Source: Halomonas sp. 'Soap Lake #6'
GTDB lineage: Bacteria; Pseudomonadota; Gammaproteobacteria; Pseudomonadales; Halomonadaceae
Length of the DNA stretch: 64,000 nt
NCBI RefSeq assembly: GCF_003031405.1
Contig: NZ_CP020469.1
Location: 1,364,001 to 1,428,000, forward strand
Reading direction: 5' to 3'
In this document: piece after piece, positions 44,194 through 53,426 of the stretch
How positions within the stretch are numbered: the stretch's first letter is position 1
How the letters are laid out: every line of letters starts with the position of its first letter
Notes under the pieces: generated by a model
Told to the model about the DNA's origin: nothing
Database searches by the model: none
The model's input: only the letters and a program-made list of their open reading frames with translations
Program-made: the position numbers and the translations under genes

Positions 44194-46104
44194 CTACTTC
44201 TTTCTTTCACCGGTACTGTTTCTTTTCGTATAACGCTTCCTGGGCTTACTCTTACGCTTCGCCGGGCCGCCAGTTTCACCCTGAGCACTTTGCAGGCTCT
44301 GCCTTAACTTGGCCGCATCGCTATGGGTGAGCAAGCTGCGTAGATCATCCAGTAACGCTTGCTGAAAGGCTCCAGGGTCATCCTGCTGTTCAGAAATCGC
44401 CCGCAGGCGCTGCTCCCATAAGGCGGTGCGTTCCGGCGTGCTGACGGCGCTGGGTAGGGCAGCAATGAGTGCACAGCCTAGCTTGGTGGCGCGTAGGGCT
44501 TTTTGCTGGCGCACCAGATAGCCGCGCTGCACCAAGGTTTCAATAATGCCTGCACGGGTAGCTTCGGTACCCAGGCCGTCGGTATCGCGCAGGGTACGGC
44601 GGACAGCTGGGTCATCCACATAGCGGCCAATATTCATCATCGCCTTGATCAGGCTGGCATCGGTGAAGGGCTCTGGCGGTCGGGTTTCTTTCTCTTCAAC
44701 GCCTGCACCTAACGCTTGGCAGGGCTCACCTTGGGTCAGTGGCGGCAATGGAGGTGTGTCGTCGCGGGTAGTGAATAGCGGTTTCCAGCCGTGGTCAAGA
44801 ATGCTCTGGCCACGAGCGCGAAAGGCTTCATCCAGCAAGGTGAATTCTGCTTTTACCTCAAACGTACGCAGCGGGCGGTAAAATTGTGCCATGACGTTAC
44901 GCACCACCAGCCGAAACACATGCCCTTCGGTAGCCGAGAGTTGGCTGAAGTCTGCGGGCTTTCCGGTAGGTGCTAGGGCATGGTGTGCGCCCACTTGTTT
45001 GTCATTCCAGGCCTTGGAGCGCAATGTAAAATCCGCCCCGTTTAGCCACTGGCGTAATGTATCGTCGTTTTGGCAGGCGCTGCTCAGGCTGCGTTGAGCA
45101 AGTGCTAGGTGCTCTTGTGGGAGGTAGCGGCAGTCGGAGCGGGGGTAGGTAATCAGCTTGTGCTGCTCGTAAAGCCGTTGGCAAATATCCAGCACCATTT
45201 GTGCGGAAAGACCGTGACGCCGGGCGGCATCTACTTGTAAGGCGGAAAGTGAGTAGGGCAGTGGTGGTGCCTGGCGCTTTTCCTGTTGATCGAGCGTAGT
45301 CAAGGTGCCGCTTGCGCCGGGGAGCCTTGCTGCTAATGCATCAGCAGGGGTGCGATCTATTAGGCGTCCTTGATCATCCAGTGGCTGGTGTTCTTTTGGC
45401 GCCCACCATGCGCGTAGTTGCCCTTGGGCTACCTGTAAATCTACCCAAAGCGGGTAGAACGGGTGGGGCTTGAAATCGCGAATGGCGTTGTCGCGGCGCA
45501 CGATCAAACCCAGTACCGGGGTTTGCACACGACCCACGGAGAGCACACCATCGTGCCCGGCTTGGCGGCCGGTGAGCGTCCAGGCGCGGGTTAAGTTAAT
45601 GCCATATAACCAGTCAGCGCGGGAGCGAGCTTGAGCCGCTTGAAATAGCGGCTGGAACTCTGCATTAGAACGCAGGCTAGCGAGCGCGCGGCTGACCGCT
45701 GGGCGATTAAGGTCACTAATTAGTAGCCGCTGCACTGGGCCGCGATACTTCATATGCTCAATGACTTCTTGTACTAGCAACTGACCTTCGCGGTCGGGGT
45801 CGCCCGCGTGCACTACGTCCGTCGCTTGTTTGATCAGTTTACGTATTACCGCTAGCTGGCCGCGGGCTTTGGGGCGCGGCATAAGTTTCCACTGCTGCGG
45901 CACAATGGGTAACCTGTCCAAGCGCCACTGTTTATCGGCTGGGTCGTAGACTTCTGGAGCAGCTTGTTCCAATAAATGACCAAGGCACCAGGTCACCGTA
46001 GTGTCACCGCACACAATCGCGCCATCTTGGCGTTTGGCACTGCTGGGTAGTGCCTCAGCAATGGCACGGGCAAGGCTGGGTTTTTCGGCGATAATCAAGC
46101 GCAT
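44194..46104 (-). CDS. topB: DNA topoisomerase III
   Basis: Type IA topoisomerase of 636 residues. Toprim domain MRLIIAEKPSLARAIAEALP with HAGDPDREGQLLVQE, the active-site Tyr region KLITYPRSDCRYLP, and DTDGLGTEATRAGIIETLVQ RGYL. The C-terminal tail is basic (KRKSKPRKRYTKRNSTGERK), as in DNA-binding tails of this enzyme. Role: decatenation during replication and recombination. Confidence 0.9.
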   Translation of the reverse strand: MRLIIAEKPSLARAIAEALPSSAKRQDGAIVCGDTTVTWCLGHLLEQAAPEVYDPADKQWRLDRLPIVPQQWKLMPRPKARGQLAVIRKLIKQATDVVHAGDPDREGQLLVQEVIEHMKYRGPVQRLLISDLNRPAVSRALASLRSNAEFQPLFQAAQARSRADWLYGINLTRAWTLTGRQAGHDGVLSVGRVQTPVLGLIVRRDNAIRDFKPHPFYPLWVDLQVAQGQLRAWWAPKEHQPLDDQGRLIDRTPADALAARLPGASGTLTTLDQQEKRQAPPLPYSLSALQVDAARRHGLSAQMVLDICQRLYEQHKLITYPRSDCRYLPQEHLALAQRSLSSACQNDDTLRQWLNGADFTLRSKAWNDKQVGAHHALAPTGKPADFSQLSATEGHVFRLVVRNVMAQFYRPLRTFEVKAEFTLLDEAFRARGQSILDHGWKPLFTTRDDTPPLPPLTQGEPCQALGAGVEEKETRPPEPFTDASLIKAMMNIGRYVDDPAVRRTLRDTDGLGTEATRAGIIETLVQRGYLVRQQKALRATKLGCALIAALPSAVSTPERTALWEQRLRAISEQQDDPGAFQQALLDDLRSLLTHSDAAKLRQSLQSAQGETGGPAKRKSKPRKRYTKRNSTGERKK

Positions 46105-46347
46105 GCGAAGCGGAGCCTTTATCGTATTCTTTGATAGCGGCTATGGTAGCAGACGCTGACCAACATTGGTTTCAGTTGCAGTGTATGCATCGAGATTTCG
46201 AGGACAGGTAGTTGTTAAAAACGGCGATTGACAGCTGAATAGCCTTGGTAGAAAGCAGGGTAGTGATGCGGCAAGTAGCCAATGCTGTTAAGTTGTATAA
46301 ATTATGTATAAATAATTTGGTGTGGTGAGATTTAAGGGGCATGGCCA

Positions 46348-47598
46348 ATGCGTGAGCGAGGCAGGACTCGACGATTGATGGGCTTGGGCGCACGCGCGGG
46401 TGGCGCGCTGTTGAAAACTCGTTTAGGTGGCCAAGCGGACTGGCGTGCGCTGGGTGAGGCGCTGTTTGAAGGCCTTTCAGAGCTAAAAGGCCCAGCCATG
46501 AAGCTGGCGCAAGTAATGTCCCAGTGGGATGATCTGCTGCCGCCAGATCTCTCCGAGGAGCTCGCCCGCCTGCAGCGTCAGGCCGAGCCCATGCCCTGGC
46601 CAAAAATTCGTGAAGCATTGGTGCTGCAGTATGGGGATATGAATCACTACTTCAGTGACATTGAGGAACGACCCTTTGCCAGCGCTTCCATGGGCCAAGT
46701 GCACCGGGCCACCACTCTCGCGGGTGAAACCATTGTACTCAAGGTGCAGTACCCTGGCCTGGCTGAGGTATTAGAGAGTGATTTAGTGCAAGTACGGCGC
46801 ATTATGCGTCTGGGCCGTTGGTTCAAAGTGCCTCAAGCGCGGTTGGATACGCTATTTGACGAGTTGGCGGACGGGCTGCGAGAAGAGCTCGATTACCAAG
46901 CTGAAGCTAACGCGCTTGCCCGTTACCGCGAGCGTTACCGGGACAATCCGCAGTTGGTAATCCCTGAGCCACTGTTTGAGCTTTCCGGTCGGCATGTCCT
47001 TGCTATGCGCTTTGTAGGCGGCACGCCGCTGCGTGATCTGGCAACTGCTGATGACGCAACTCGCCAGGGGATTGCCCAGGCGTTGGCGGACTGGATCACC
47101 GAAGAGCTTTTCACTTACGGTGAGCTGCACGCTGATCCGCACGCCGGTAATTTCGCTGCGGATGATCAAGGTCGGCTGGTAATTTACGACTTAGGGGCGG
47201 TGATAACGGTGCCCGAGGCGCGCCTCACGGCGATGATGCAGCTGCTGAATGCAACGCTCAAGTATGACGCCATGGGCATGGACGAAGCCCTCATACAAAT
47301 GGGAGGTCGCCAGGGGCAGGGTGCGCCACTGGCGCTTTATCGCGAATCGGCGGAGTGTATTGCTCCGCTGTTTGAACCCGGTGAACAGAATTTCAGCGAC
47401 GTACGCGTGCATCGCCGTTTGCGAGAGCTAACGCCTAAGGTGTGGGCGGCCATGGATCGGTTGCAGCCCCCGGCGGATACGCTGCTTTTATCCCGTGCGC
47501 TAAATGGCCACTACTGGAACTTGGTGCGTTTAGGTGCACGATTGGATATGCACAAGCGAACTCAGCCACTGCTTGAATGGACACCAAACGCTAGGTGA
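46348..47598 (+). CDS. ABC1/UbiB-type atypical kinase
   Basis: 416 residues. KGPAMKLAQVMSQWDDLLPP is the KxGQ motif region, FASASMGQVHRATTLAGETI VLKVQYPGL the ATP-binding loop with Lys, then HADPHAGNFA and IYDLGAV as catalytic and metal motifs. UbiB/ADCK family; known members act in quinone or lipid metabolism. It is not the true ubiB locus (no ubiE/ubiJ nearby). Confidence 0.85.
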   Translation: MRERGRTRRLMGLGARAGGALLKTRLGGQADWRALGEALFEGLSELKGPAMKLAQVMSQWDDLLPPDLSEELARLQRQAEPMPWPKIREALVLQYGDMNHYFSDIEERPFASASMGQVHRATTLAGETIVLKVQYPGLAEVLESDLVQVRRIMRLGRWFKVPQARLDTLFDELADGLREELDYQAEANALARYRERYRDNPQLVIPEPLFELSGRHVLAMRFVGGTPLRDLATADDATRQGIAQALADWITEELFTYGELHADPHAGNFAADDQGRLVIYDLGAVITVPEARLTAMMQLLNATLKYDAMGMDEALIQMGGRQGQGAPLALYRESAECIAPLFEPGEQNFSDVRVHRRLRELTPKVWAAMDRLQPPADTLLLSRALNGHYWNLVRLGARLDMHKRTQPLLEWTPNAR

Positions 47599-48184
47599 GG
47601 GGCTTGAGCCAAAAGACCATCGTTTTGTGGCTCTCTTCATGCTCACCAACATCTTTCCAGGCGAAGGTAGTGGCTAGCTTGTCGTGGCGCTGATAGCCCT
47701 GTGTATTCCAAAAATCATGGAGCGGGCGGTAATTGTGGGGCTCAGAGGGGTGACCATCGGGGCGTTCCACCGCACAGAAGGCTGCTAATTCGAATCCCTG
47801 CTGCCTGGCATGGGCTTCGCGCTCGGCTATAAAACGCTTGCCAATGCCGTGACCGCGGTAGCCATGGAGCAGAAGGGATTCACCATAATAAAACACCTGC
47901 TCAGGTTGGATGCTATTCGCCTCAAACGGGGAACGGAATTCATCGACCTCATCTGCCAGGGGTTGCCCGGTGGCAGCACCTACCAGATGGTCACCATCGA
48001 GTGCCAGCACGAATAGACTAGCGGGGTTTTCTGCGTAGCGGCCTAAATAGTCCTCCTCGTAGCTTAGTTCGCCGTCGTATAGATAGGGGAAATCACGAAA
48101 TACCTCTATCCGAAGGCGGGCTAATGCCGGCAAGTGGGGCGTTATCTGTGTACCTTGGCAGACGGTGATTGTTAGTTGTTGCAT
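47591..48184 (-). CDS. GNAT-family acetyltransferase
   Basis: 197 residues. RLRIEVFRDFPYLYDGELSY, FVLALDGDHLVGAATGQPL, YYGESLLLHGYRGHGIGKRF and IAEREAHA (acetyl-CoA loop), then a W-N-x-x-G-Y end strand. Acceptor unknown. It overlaps the convergent ABC1 gene by 8 bases. Confidence 0.8.
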   Translation of the reverse strand: MQQLTITVCQGTQITPHLPALARLRIEVFRDFPYLYDGELSYEEDYLGRYAENPASLFVLALDGDHLVGAATGQPLADEVDEFRSPFEANSIQPEQVFYYGESLLLHGYRGHGIGKRFIAEREAHARQQGFELAAFCAVERPDGHPSEPHNYRPLHDFWNTQGYQRHDKLATTFAWKDVGEHEESHKTMVFWLKPLT

Positions 48185-48328
48185 TGTATTGTTCTCGGTA
48201 GTTCAGATACTGCACAGTTTGCGCAAAAAATTTCACTCTAGCAGCCCCTGATGGCGTCGCCAATCCTCTCTGCGAGGATCCTGGTGGTCATGCTAGACTA
48301 TGCGGCTTTAAACACAGTGGAGACGGCA

Positions 48329-50149
48329 ATGCTGGCGGTATGGGTCGATCAACTGCTGGGATTTGCCTCTGGGGCACTCTCGGCAATTAGGCAGCAGGAA
48401 CACTACCCCGATTTTATGACATGGGTACGTGACAAAGGCGCGGAGGCATTTAATGGGAATGTAGCTACTGCTCAAGCGCTAGCGCCCATTTTATGGTCAC
48501 AAACGCCGTTAGAACGACTGGGTTTTGCCTGCGAGCCGTTGGCCACTCCTGGCCGCAACGAACCCTGCTGGTGCGACTCCGGGCGCAAGTATAAGCAGTG
48601 TTGCTACCGCGTAGACTTCCCGACGGATATTCCTGAACAGATGATGTGGATGCTGTCACTGAGGGAGTGGAAAGGGGCGACGTTAAAAGCGGCGTTAGAG
48701 AGCCAGAAGGCACCTCCTCAGGCTCTTCTGGAGGCGGGGTTAATTGCTGCTGAAAGCGGCCAAACCGGCCGCTCGATGCAAATTCTTGAGTCGTTATTTG
48801 ATGGCAGCGATTGGTTACGGCTACCGGAGCAAGCTGAGCCCGCCTTTGAGATTCTGCTGGATATCTATCAAGAGCGAGGCTTTACCCGTAAACGTGCCGA
48901 TCTGCTTGATGAGGTGTTAGAGCGTGGGCCGCTGTTTTTACGCGGTGTGGCGCTAGAGCGCCTTTGCTTGATGCACCTGGATAATGACGACTTGGATAGC
49001 GCCCGTGCTGCTTTTGTAAAAGCCCAGCAGGCGCTGCCAGACTCGCCGACACTGGCGTACATTGAAGCCATGCTGCTACTCCATGAAGGTCATGAAGAAG
49101 AGGCCAAAGAGCGTGCTAACTTCTGGTATCGCCGTTTAGTTCGTCAGGGTGGTCTGGATGAAGATCAGCTCGAATTCCTTGCCGCGCTGGCAGAAAACCC
49201 CGGTGCGACGCTGGCCGACCAACTGCTCAGCGCTGAAGAGGATATGGCGACACCGCTGGTGTCGTTGCAGGCACTTCTGGCGGCATTGCCCACTGCACCT
49301 AAGCTTGCCATTCATCAAGATGCTGAGTCCGGTAGGCTTCTCTACACCACTACCGCTCGGGAGGAGACGCTATTTGCCGCTTGGCATGAGCAGTTCCAAG
49401 TGTTGGTGGACGAAGAGGTAGCGTTAGGGTTTCGCGACGACCCCTGGGGCAATGCCATCGAATGGATGTCGGCGCTTTGCGCTCACCCTGAATGGTTGGA
49501 TGCTCCTCAAGTTGTTCAAGACGTGACGCTCGCGCTCACCAGCCGTTTTGGGAGCTTACCGTGGATGGCTCCGAGCCTGCTGGAGCCGTTATCACTGCGC
49601 CTTTCTCGTTGGTTGGAGCAGGCTCGTGCCGCAGGCGATGGCAACTTGTGCTGGGATGATGCGGATAATGCCATGTTATTGCGCACCGGCTTAGCACTAG
49701 TCGTTGGTATGGAGCGTGGTGCGCGCCAACAATCTCGTGAGCTAGCCGAAGAGCTGTTGGCGATAGATCAGGAAGATAGCCTTGGTTTAAAAGAGCTGGT
49801 GCTTGACCAGTTGCTGCGTGATGACCGTAATGAGGAAGCATTGGCGCTTACCGAGGAGCCGCATAAAGACGACGGTTCGCTTGTGCTGGGGCTGCTGATG
49901 GGGCGTACGTTAGCGCTGTATCGCCTTGAAAAACTTGATGCCGCCGAAGCAGCGCTAAACGAAGTCATCGCTCATAATCGCCATGCCTTGGAGCTGATTT
50001 GTGCTGAAAGTCCTAGGCCCTCTATGCCTCACGCGGATGGCCAGGTAGATCCTGGCTCCCGGGCAGAAGCATGGCAGTACCGCACACTGATGCGTGATCA
50101 GTGGCGTACTACCTCGGGAGCACTGGAGTGGCTAAATAACCACCGCTAA
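48329..50149 (+). CDS. SEC-C motif protein with TPR-like repeats
   Basis: About 606 residues. A SEC-C zinc motif (PGRNEPCWCDSGRKYKQCC) lies near residue 77, followed by helical TPR-like repeats to the C-terminus. SEC-C binds zinc and, in SecA, SecB; in stand-alone proteins the role is unknown. ATG 48329 with GGAG 5 bases upstream is preferred to the ORF start at 48251. Confidence 0.7.
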   Translation: MLAVWVDQLLGFASGALSAIRQQEHYPDFMTWVRDKGAEAFNGNVATAQALAPILWSQTPLERLGFACEPLATPGRNEPCWCDSGRKYKQCCYRVDFPTDIPEQMMWMLSLREWKGATLKAALESQKAPPQALLEAGLIAAESGQTGRSMQILESLFDGSDWLRLPEQAEPAFEILLDIYQERGFTRKRADLLDEVLERGPLFLRGVALERLCLMHLDNDDLDSARAAFVKAQQALPDSPTLAYIEAMLLLHEGHEEEAKERANFWYRRLVRQGGLDEDQLEFLAALAENPGATLADQLLSAEEDMATPLVSLQALLAALPTAPKLAIHQDAESGRLLYTTTAREETLFAAWHEQFQVLVDEEVALGFRDDPWGNAIEWMSALCAHPEWLDAPQVVQDVTLALTSRFGSLPWMAPSLLEPLSLRLSRWLEQARAAGDGNLCWDDADNAMLLRTGLALVVGMERGARQQSRELAEELLAIDQEDSLGLKELVLDQLLRDDRNEEALALTEEPHKDDGSLVLGLLMGRTLALYRLEKLDAAEAALNEVIAHNRHALELICAESPRPSMPHADGQVDPGSRAEAWQYRTLMRDQWRTTSGALEWLNNHR

Positions 50150-50156
50150 TAGTCCG

Positions 50157-51524
50157 CTAGCCTGCTTTGAGGATGGGGGCAGGCACTAGCTGTTTATCTC
50201 GGCTTATCCAGATTGCCAAGGCAATCGCGGGTAGGCCGAGTAGTGTGGCAACCACGAAAAAAGTAGCGTACCCCTGGGCAGTGACTACCAACCCGCCAAA
50301 CCCACTGAGGAACTTGCCGGGGAGTGTCATGAGTGAGGAGAATAGCGCGTACTGGGTGGCTGTATAGGCCCGTGATGTTAGGCTGGAAAGAAACGCGATA
50401 AACACCGCGCTGGCTAAGCCGTTGGCTAAATTGTCACCCACAATAGCCATTACCAGCATCGGAAGCTGTTGGCCTGCGATCGCCAGCGCTGCGAAAAGCA
50501 GGTTAGTCAGCGTAGCGGCTGCTGCGCCGAAGATTAGCAGTGGCCCAATACCGTAGCGGGCCACCAATAGCCCGCCAAGAATGCCGCCGGTAATGCTCAT
50601 AGCAATGCCAAAGATGTTAGTTACGTTGGCAATGGTCGCCAGTGAAAAGCCTAAATCGATATACAACGGGTTGGCCATGGAGGCCATGGCCAAATCGCTA
50701 ATTCGAAACACCGCAATAAACACCAGAATACCCAGTGCTTTTACCCCGTAACGCCGGAAAAAATCGGTAAACGGGCACACAATCGCGCCTATGGCCCATG
50801 CGCCGAACCGGCGTATCGCCTTTGGTTTACCACGGCTAGCACGAATAAAGGCGCGCACTTTTGGCTCATGAATAAGCTGGACAGAGAGTGAGGCGCGTTT
50901 TGGCTCTGGGCGAATGAGTACGGTGATCACGCCAATACCCACCAGCGCTGCCATGGTTAGGTAAGCCACGTTCCAGGAAACCGCTGAGGCTACATAGAGC
51001 GCTCCAGCTCCTGCGGCGAGAAGACCGGCCCGGTAGCCAATAATATAGGTGGAGGCCATGGCAGCTTGCATATCGTCATCAGCAGACTCGATGCGGTAGG
51101 CGTCGATAGCAATATCCTGCGTTGCTGAGCCAAATGCCACCAGTAGTGCAAAGGCTGCTACCCAGCCTAGGTTACCTACCGGACTTAGCCCCGCTAAGCC
51201 GATAAGCCCTGCGGCAATCATACCCTGGGCCAGCAGCATCCAGCCGCGCCGCTGGCCGAAGGTGCGGGTCAGTAGTGGTAGTGCTAAGCGGTCAACAATT
51301 GGTGCCCAAAAAAACTTGATGGAGTAGAGCATGCCAATCCAGGCAAAAAAGCCGATGGCGGCTACTTCAACACCGTCACTGCGCAGCCACGCTGAAAGTG
51401 TTGAAAACACGAGCAGAAAAGGCAGGCCAGCAGAAAACCCCAAAAACAGCATGGTAATGACAGGCGCACGCAGGTAAATAGCAAGCGCAGCAAGCCAACT
51501 GCGCTGGGGCGTGGGGATGGGCAT
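50157..51524 (-). CDS. ampG: AmpG-type muropeptide permease
   Basis: 455 residues, 12-14 membrane segments of the MFS. MLFLGFSAGLPFLLVFSTLS AWLR, WAPIVDRLALPLL and FGSATQDIAIDAYRIES are AmpG signatures. Imports GlcNAc-anhydroMurNAc peptides for cell-wall recycling. Start ATG 51524. Confidence 0.85.
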   Translation of the reverse strand: MPIPTPQRSWLAALAIYLRAPVITMLFLGFSAGLPFLLVFSTLSAWLRSDGVEVAAIGFFAWIGMLYSIKFFWAPIVDRLALPLLTRTFGQRRGWMLLAQGMIAAGLIGLAGLSPVGNLGWVAAFALLVAFGSATQDIAIDAYRIESADDDMQAAMASTYIIGYRAGLLAAGAGALYVASAVSWNVAYLTMAALVGIGVITVLIRPEPKRASLSVQLIHEPKVRAFIRASRGKPKAIRRFGAWAIGAIVCPFTDFFRRYGVKALGILVFIAVFRISDLAMASMANPLYIDLGFSLATIANVTNIFGIAMSITGGILGGLLVARYGIGPLLIFGAAAATLTNLLFAALAIAGQQLPMLVMAIVGDNLANGLASAVFIAFLSSLTSRAYTATQYALFSSLMTLPGKFLSGFGGLVVTAQGYATFFVVATLLGLPAIALAIWISRDKQLVPAPILKAG

Positions 51525-51636
51525 GTTACATAAACTCCAAGAAAAGACGGGGCAAAGGTTCGCTATAAAACGGTCAGTGATAGACTAGGCCAAACATCCA
51601 TGATAACGCCGACAGCTTACCGGAGAGGAGTTTTCC

Positions 51637-52155
51637 ATGTCGATTACGGCCCATCAGGTGGTGACCTTACACTATGTACTAAGCGATGTGCTCAACGATG
51701 GTTGTGCCCAGGTACTAGATGACTCCCAGGCTCGCAATAAACCACTGGAGTACCTGCACGGTCACGATAATATCTTACCCGGTTTGGAGCGTGCATTAGA
51801 GGGTAAAGTGGTGGGAACAGAGCTTCGAGTGACGTTATCTCCCGCTGAAGCTTACGGGCTGCGTAATGAAGACTTGGTACAAGAGGTTAGTCGGTCCTCT
51901 TTTGGTAGTGCTGAGCTTGCACCAGGTAGCCGTTTTCAAACCGAGGGGGAGGCTGGTCCACAGATTGTCACTGTGCTTAGCATTGATGGCGACAAAGTCA
52001 CAGTGGATACCAACCACCCCTTAGCCGGTAATACCCTGCGCTATCAAGTGACTATTCTGGACGTACGGGATGCTACCCGTGCGGAATTAGCCAAGGGGCA
52101 CCCGCTTCCTCCGGGCACCGAACACAGCAAAGTGGAAGATCGTAAAGTTCTCTAA
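51637..52155 (+). CDS. slyD: SlyD-type FKBP peptidyl-prolyl isomerase
   Basis: 172 residues. VTLHYVLSDVLNDG, LEYLHGHDNILPGLERALEG and VTLSPAEAYGLRNEDLVQEV frame an FKBP domain with an inserted flap. The His-rich metal tail of E. coli SlyD is absent. GGAGAGGAG precedes ATG 51637. The gene end seeds a tandem repeat. Confidence 0.85.
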   Translation: MSITAHQVVTLHYVLSDVLNDGCAQVLDDSQARNKPLEYLHGHDNILPGLERALEGKVVGTELRVTLSPAEAYGLRNEDLVQEVSRSSFGSAELAPGSRFQTEGEAGPQIVTVLSIDGDKVTVDTNHPLAGNTLRYQVTILDVRDATRAELAKGHPLPPGTEHSKVEDRKVL

Positions 52156-52360
52156 CTAAATTCCTCTAACTAAGGTCCTCTAACCATAACCAAGGTTCTC
52201 TAACCAAGGTTCACGCTAAGTTGCTGTAACGAGCACTTCAAACAGGCACTTCAAACAATTGCTTCAAACAGGCACTTCAAACAAGCACATCAAATAAGTA
52301 TGTCAAATAAGTATGTCAAATAAGTATGTCAAATAAGTATGTCAAATAAGTGATCTAACG
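52144..52360 (+). repeat. two tandem-repeat tracts after slyD
   Basis: The first tract (about 52148-52215) repeats TCTAACTAAGGTCC-like 14-nt units, the first one containing the slyD stop. The second (52231-52360) has ten 13-nt units at exact spacing: CACTTCAAAC types first (52231, 52244, 52257, 52270, 52283), then AAGTATGTCAAAT at 52296, 52309, 52322 and 52335, then a degenerate unit. The remaining sequence up to 52566 shows no gene. Confidence 0.85.
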
Positions 52361-52566
52361 CTGAAAATAACTTAGTTTCTTCCGTTGAAAGGCTGGTATT
52401 TAAAAGTGACCAGCCTTTGAAAACTTCATTTAAAACCTAAAAAAGTGATGTGTATCAAGTTCTGCACCAGTCACGTTTTGGCCATTTGTAAAGCTTGACC
52501 CAGGTCAGTTTCCTCTGCCGTAAACCCAGTACGATGGGACCATACATCACGGCAGGAGGGGACACC

Positions 52567-52692
52567 ATGTACTGGGATGATACTGTTATTTTCGGCTTAG
52601 CCACTGTCGCGTTAGTGATCGTTTTTATGATCGGCTGGGTGGGTTTTGTCATCCGCGACCATCTACGTAAAGATGAGCGGAAGAAGCCTTAA
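52567..52692 (+). CDS. small single-TM membrane protein
   Basis: 41 residues: a hydrophobic stretch (VIFGLATVALVIVFMIGWVG) and a basic C-terminal tail RDHLRKDERKKP, so N-out/C-in topology is likely. AGGAGGGG at 52554-52561 is a strong ribosome site and decides the ATG at 52567. No family recognised. Followed by a good terminator. Confidence 0.65.
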   Translation: MYWDDTVIFGLATVALVIVFMIGWVGFVIRDHLRKDERKKP

Positions 52693-52751
52693 CTCAAACG
52701 ATTTTACCATCGTCAGGGGAGGGGGCTTACATTCTATGTAAGCTTCCTGTT

Positions 52752-52777
52752 GCCGGCCCATTTGGGCCGGCTTTTTT
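52752..52777 (+). terminator. rho-independent terminator
   Basis: GCCGGCCCA with TGGGCCGGC, 2-base loop, followed by six T's at 52772-52777. Confidence 0.9.
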
Positions 52778-52913
52778 GTATCGTTTTTTTGAGCAGTTTT
52801 TTTGAGTTGTGTTAATTGTCGTTGAAGAGCAATAACGGACATGCTCTGGTAAAGTGCCGCTATCAAAAATTTGGTACTACAATAACGTGCTTAAATACAG
52901 GGAGCTGTCTTGG

Positions 52914-53426
52914 ATGAATGTTGCAAAGGCATGGTTTGCTACTTTTTTTGACGGTAGTAAACAGTTGAAGATTAGCGCAGCATGCTGGTGGATATTAATA
53001 GTTAGTTGGCTACCAATGGCTGCTTATGCTCAAGGCCTAACAATCATCAACGGTGAAAAGAGTCAGCATTTGGTCTTATCTGATGTAAAACAACAGGCTG
53101 ATAATACCGTTACCCTTTTTGACCCCTATCAGGGGCGCGAAGTTGAAGTTCGTGGTATTGAGTTTCGCCGCTTTCTCGTTGAACAGTTTGGTGAGGTACC
53201 GCCCGCGTTGCACTTTACCACTTGGGATGACTATAACGTGACACTAGGTGGTTGGGAGGACCCCAATTGGTTAATGGTAGTGGAGGAGGATGGAGAGCCT
53301 CTGACACTGCGTTCACGCGGCCCGCTGCGCTTGGTGGAACGAGATATTGGCACACGGGATATCGCAAAACTTCGCGAATTTAACGACTGGATCTGGATGA
53401 TTCGTAGCATTGAGGCCCAGTGGTGA
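52914..53426 (+). CDS. exported protein of a GGDEF operon
   Basis: About 170 residues. A hydrophobic segment ISAACWWILIVSWLPMAAYA ends in AYA-QG, a likely signal peptidase site. The mature part (LTIINGEKSQHLVLSDVKQQ, VRGIEFRRFLVEQFG, HFTTWDDYNVTLGGWED) resembles the small molybdopterin-oxidoreductase-like periplasmic proteins that precede diguanylate cyclases, but no cofactor site is certain. The stop overlaps the next gene by 7 bases, so it is coupled. It may sense a periplasmic signal for the cyclase. Confidence 0.65.
   Translation: MNVAKAWFATFFDGSKQLKISAACWWILIVSWLPMAAYAQGLTIINGEKSQHLVLSDVKQQADNTVTLFDPYQGREVEVRGIEFRRFLVEQFGEVPPALHFTTWDDYNVTLGGWEDPNWLMVVEEDGEPLTLRSRGPLRLVERDIGTRDIAKLREFNDWIWMIRSIEAQW

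Noticed and set aside
52231..52360. Short regular repeats as a CRISPR array
   Set aside because: Units are 13 nt and directly adjacent with no spacers, and there are no cas genes.
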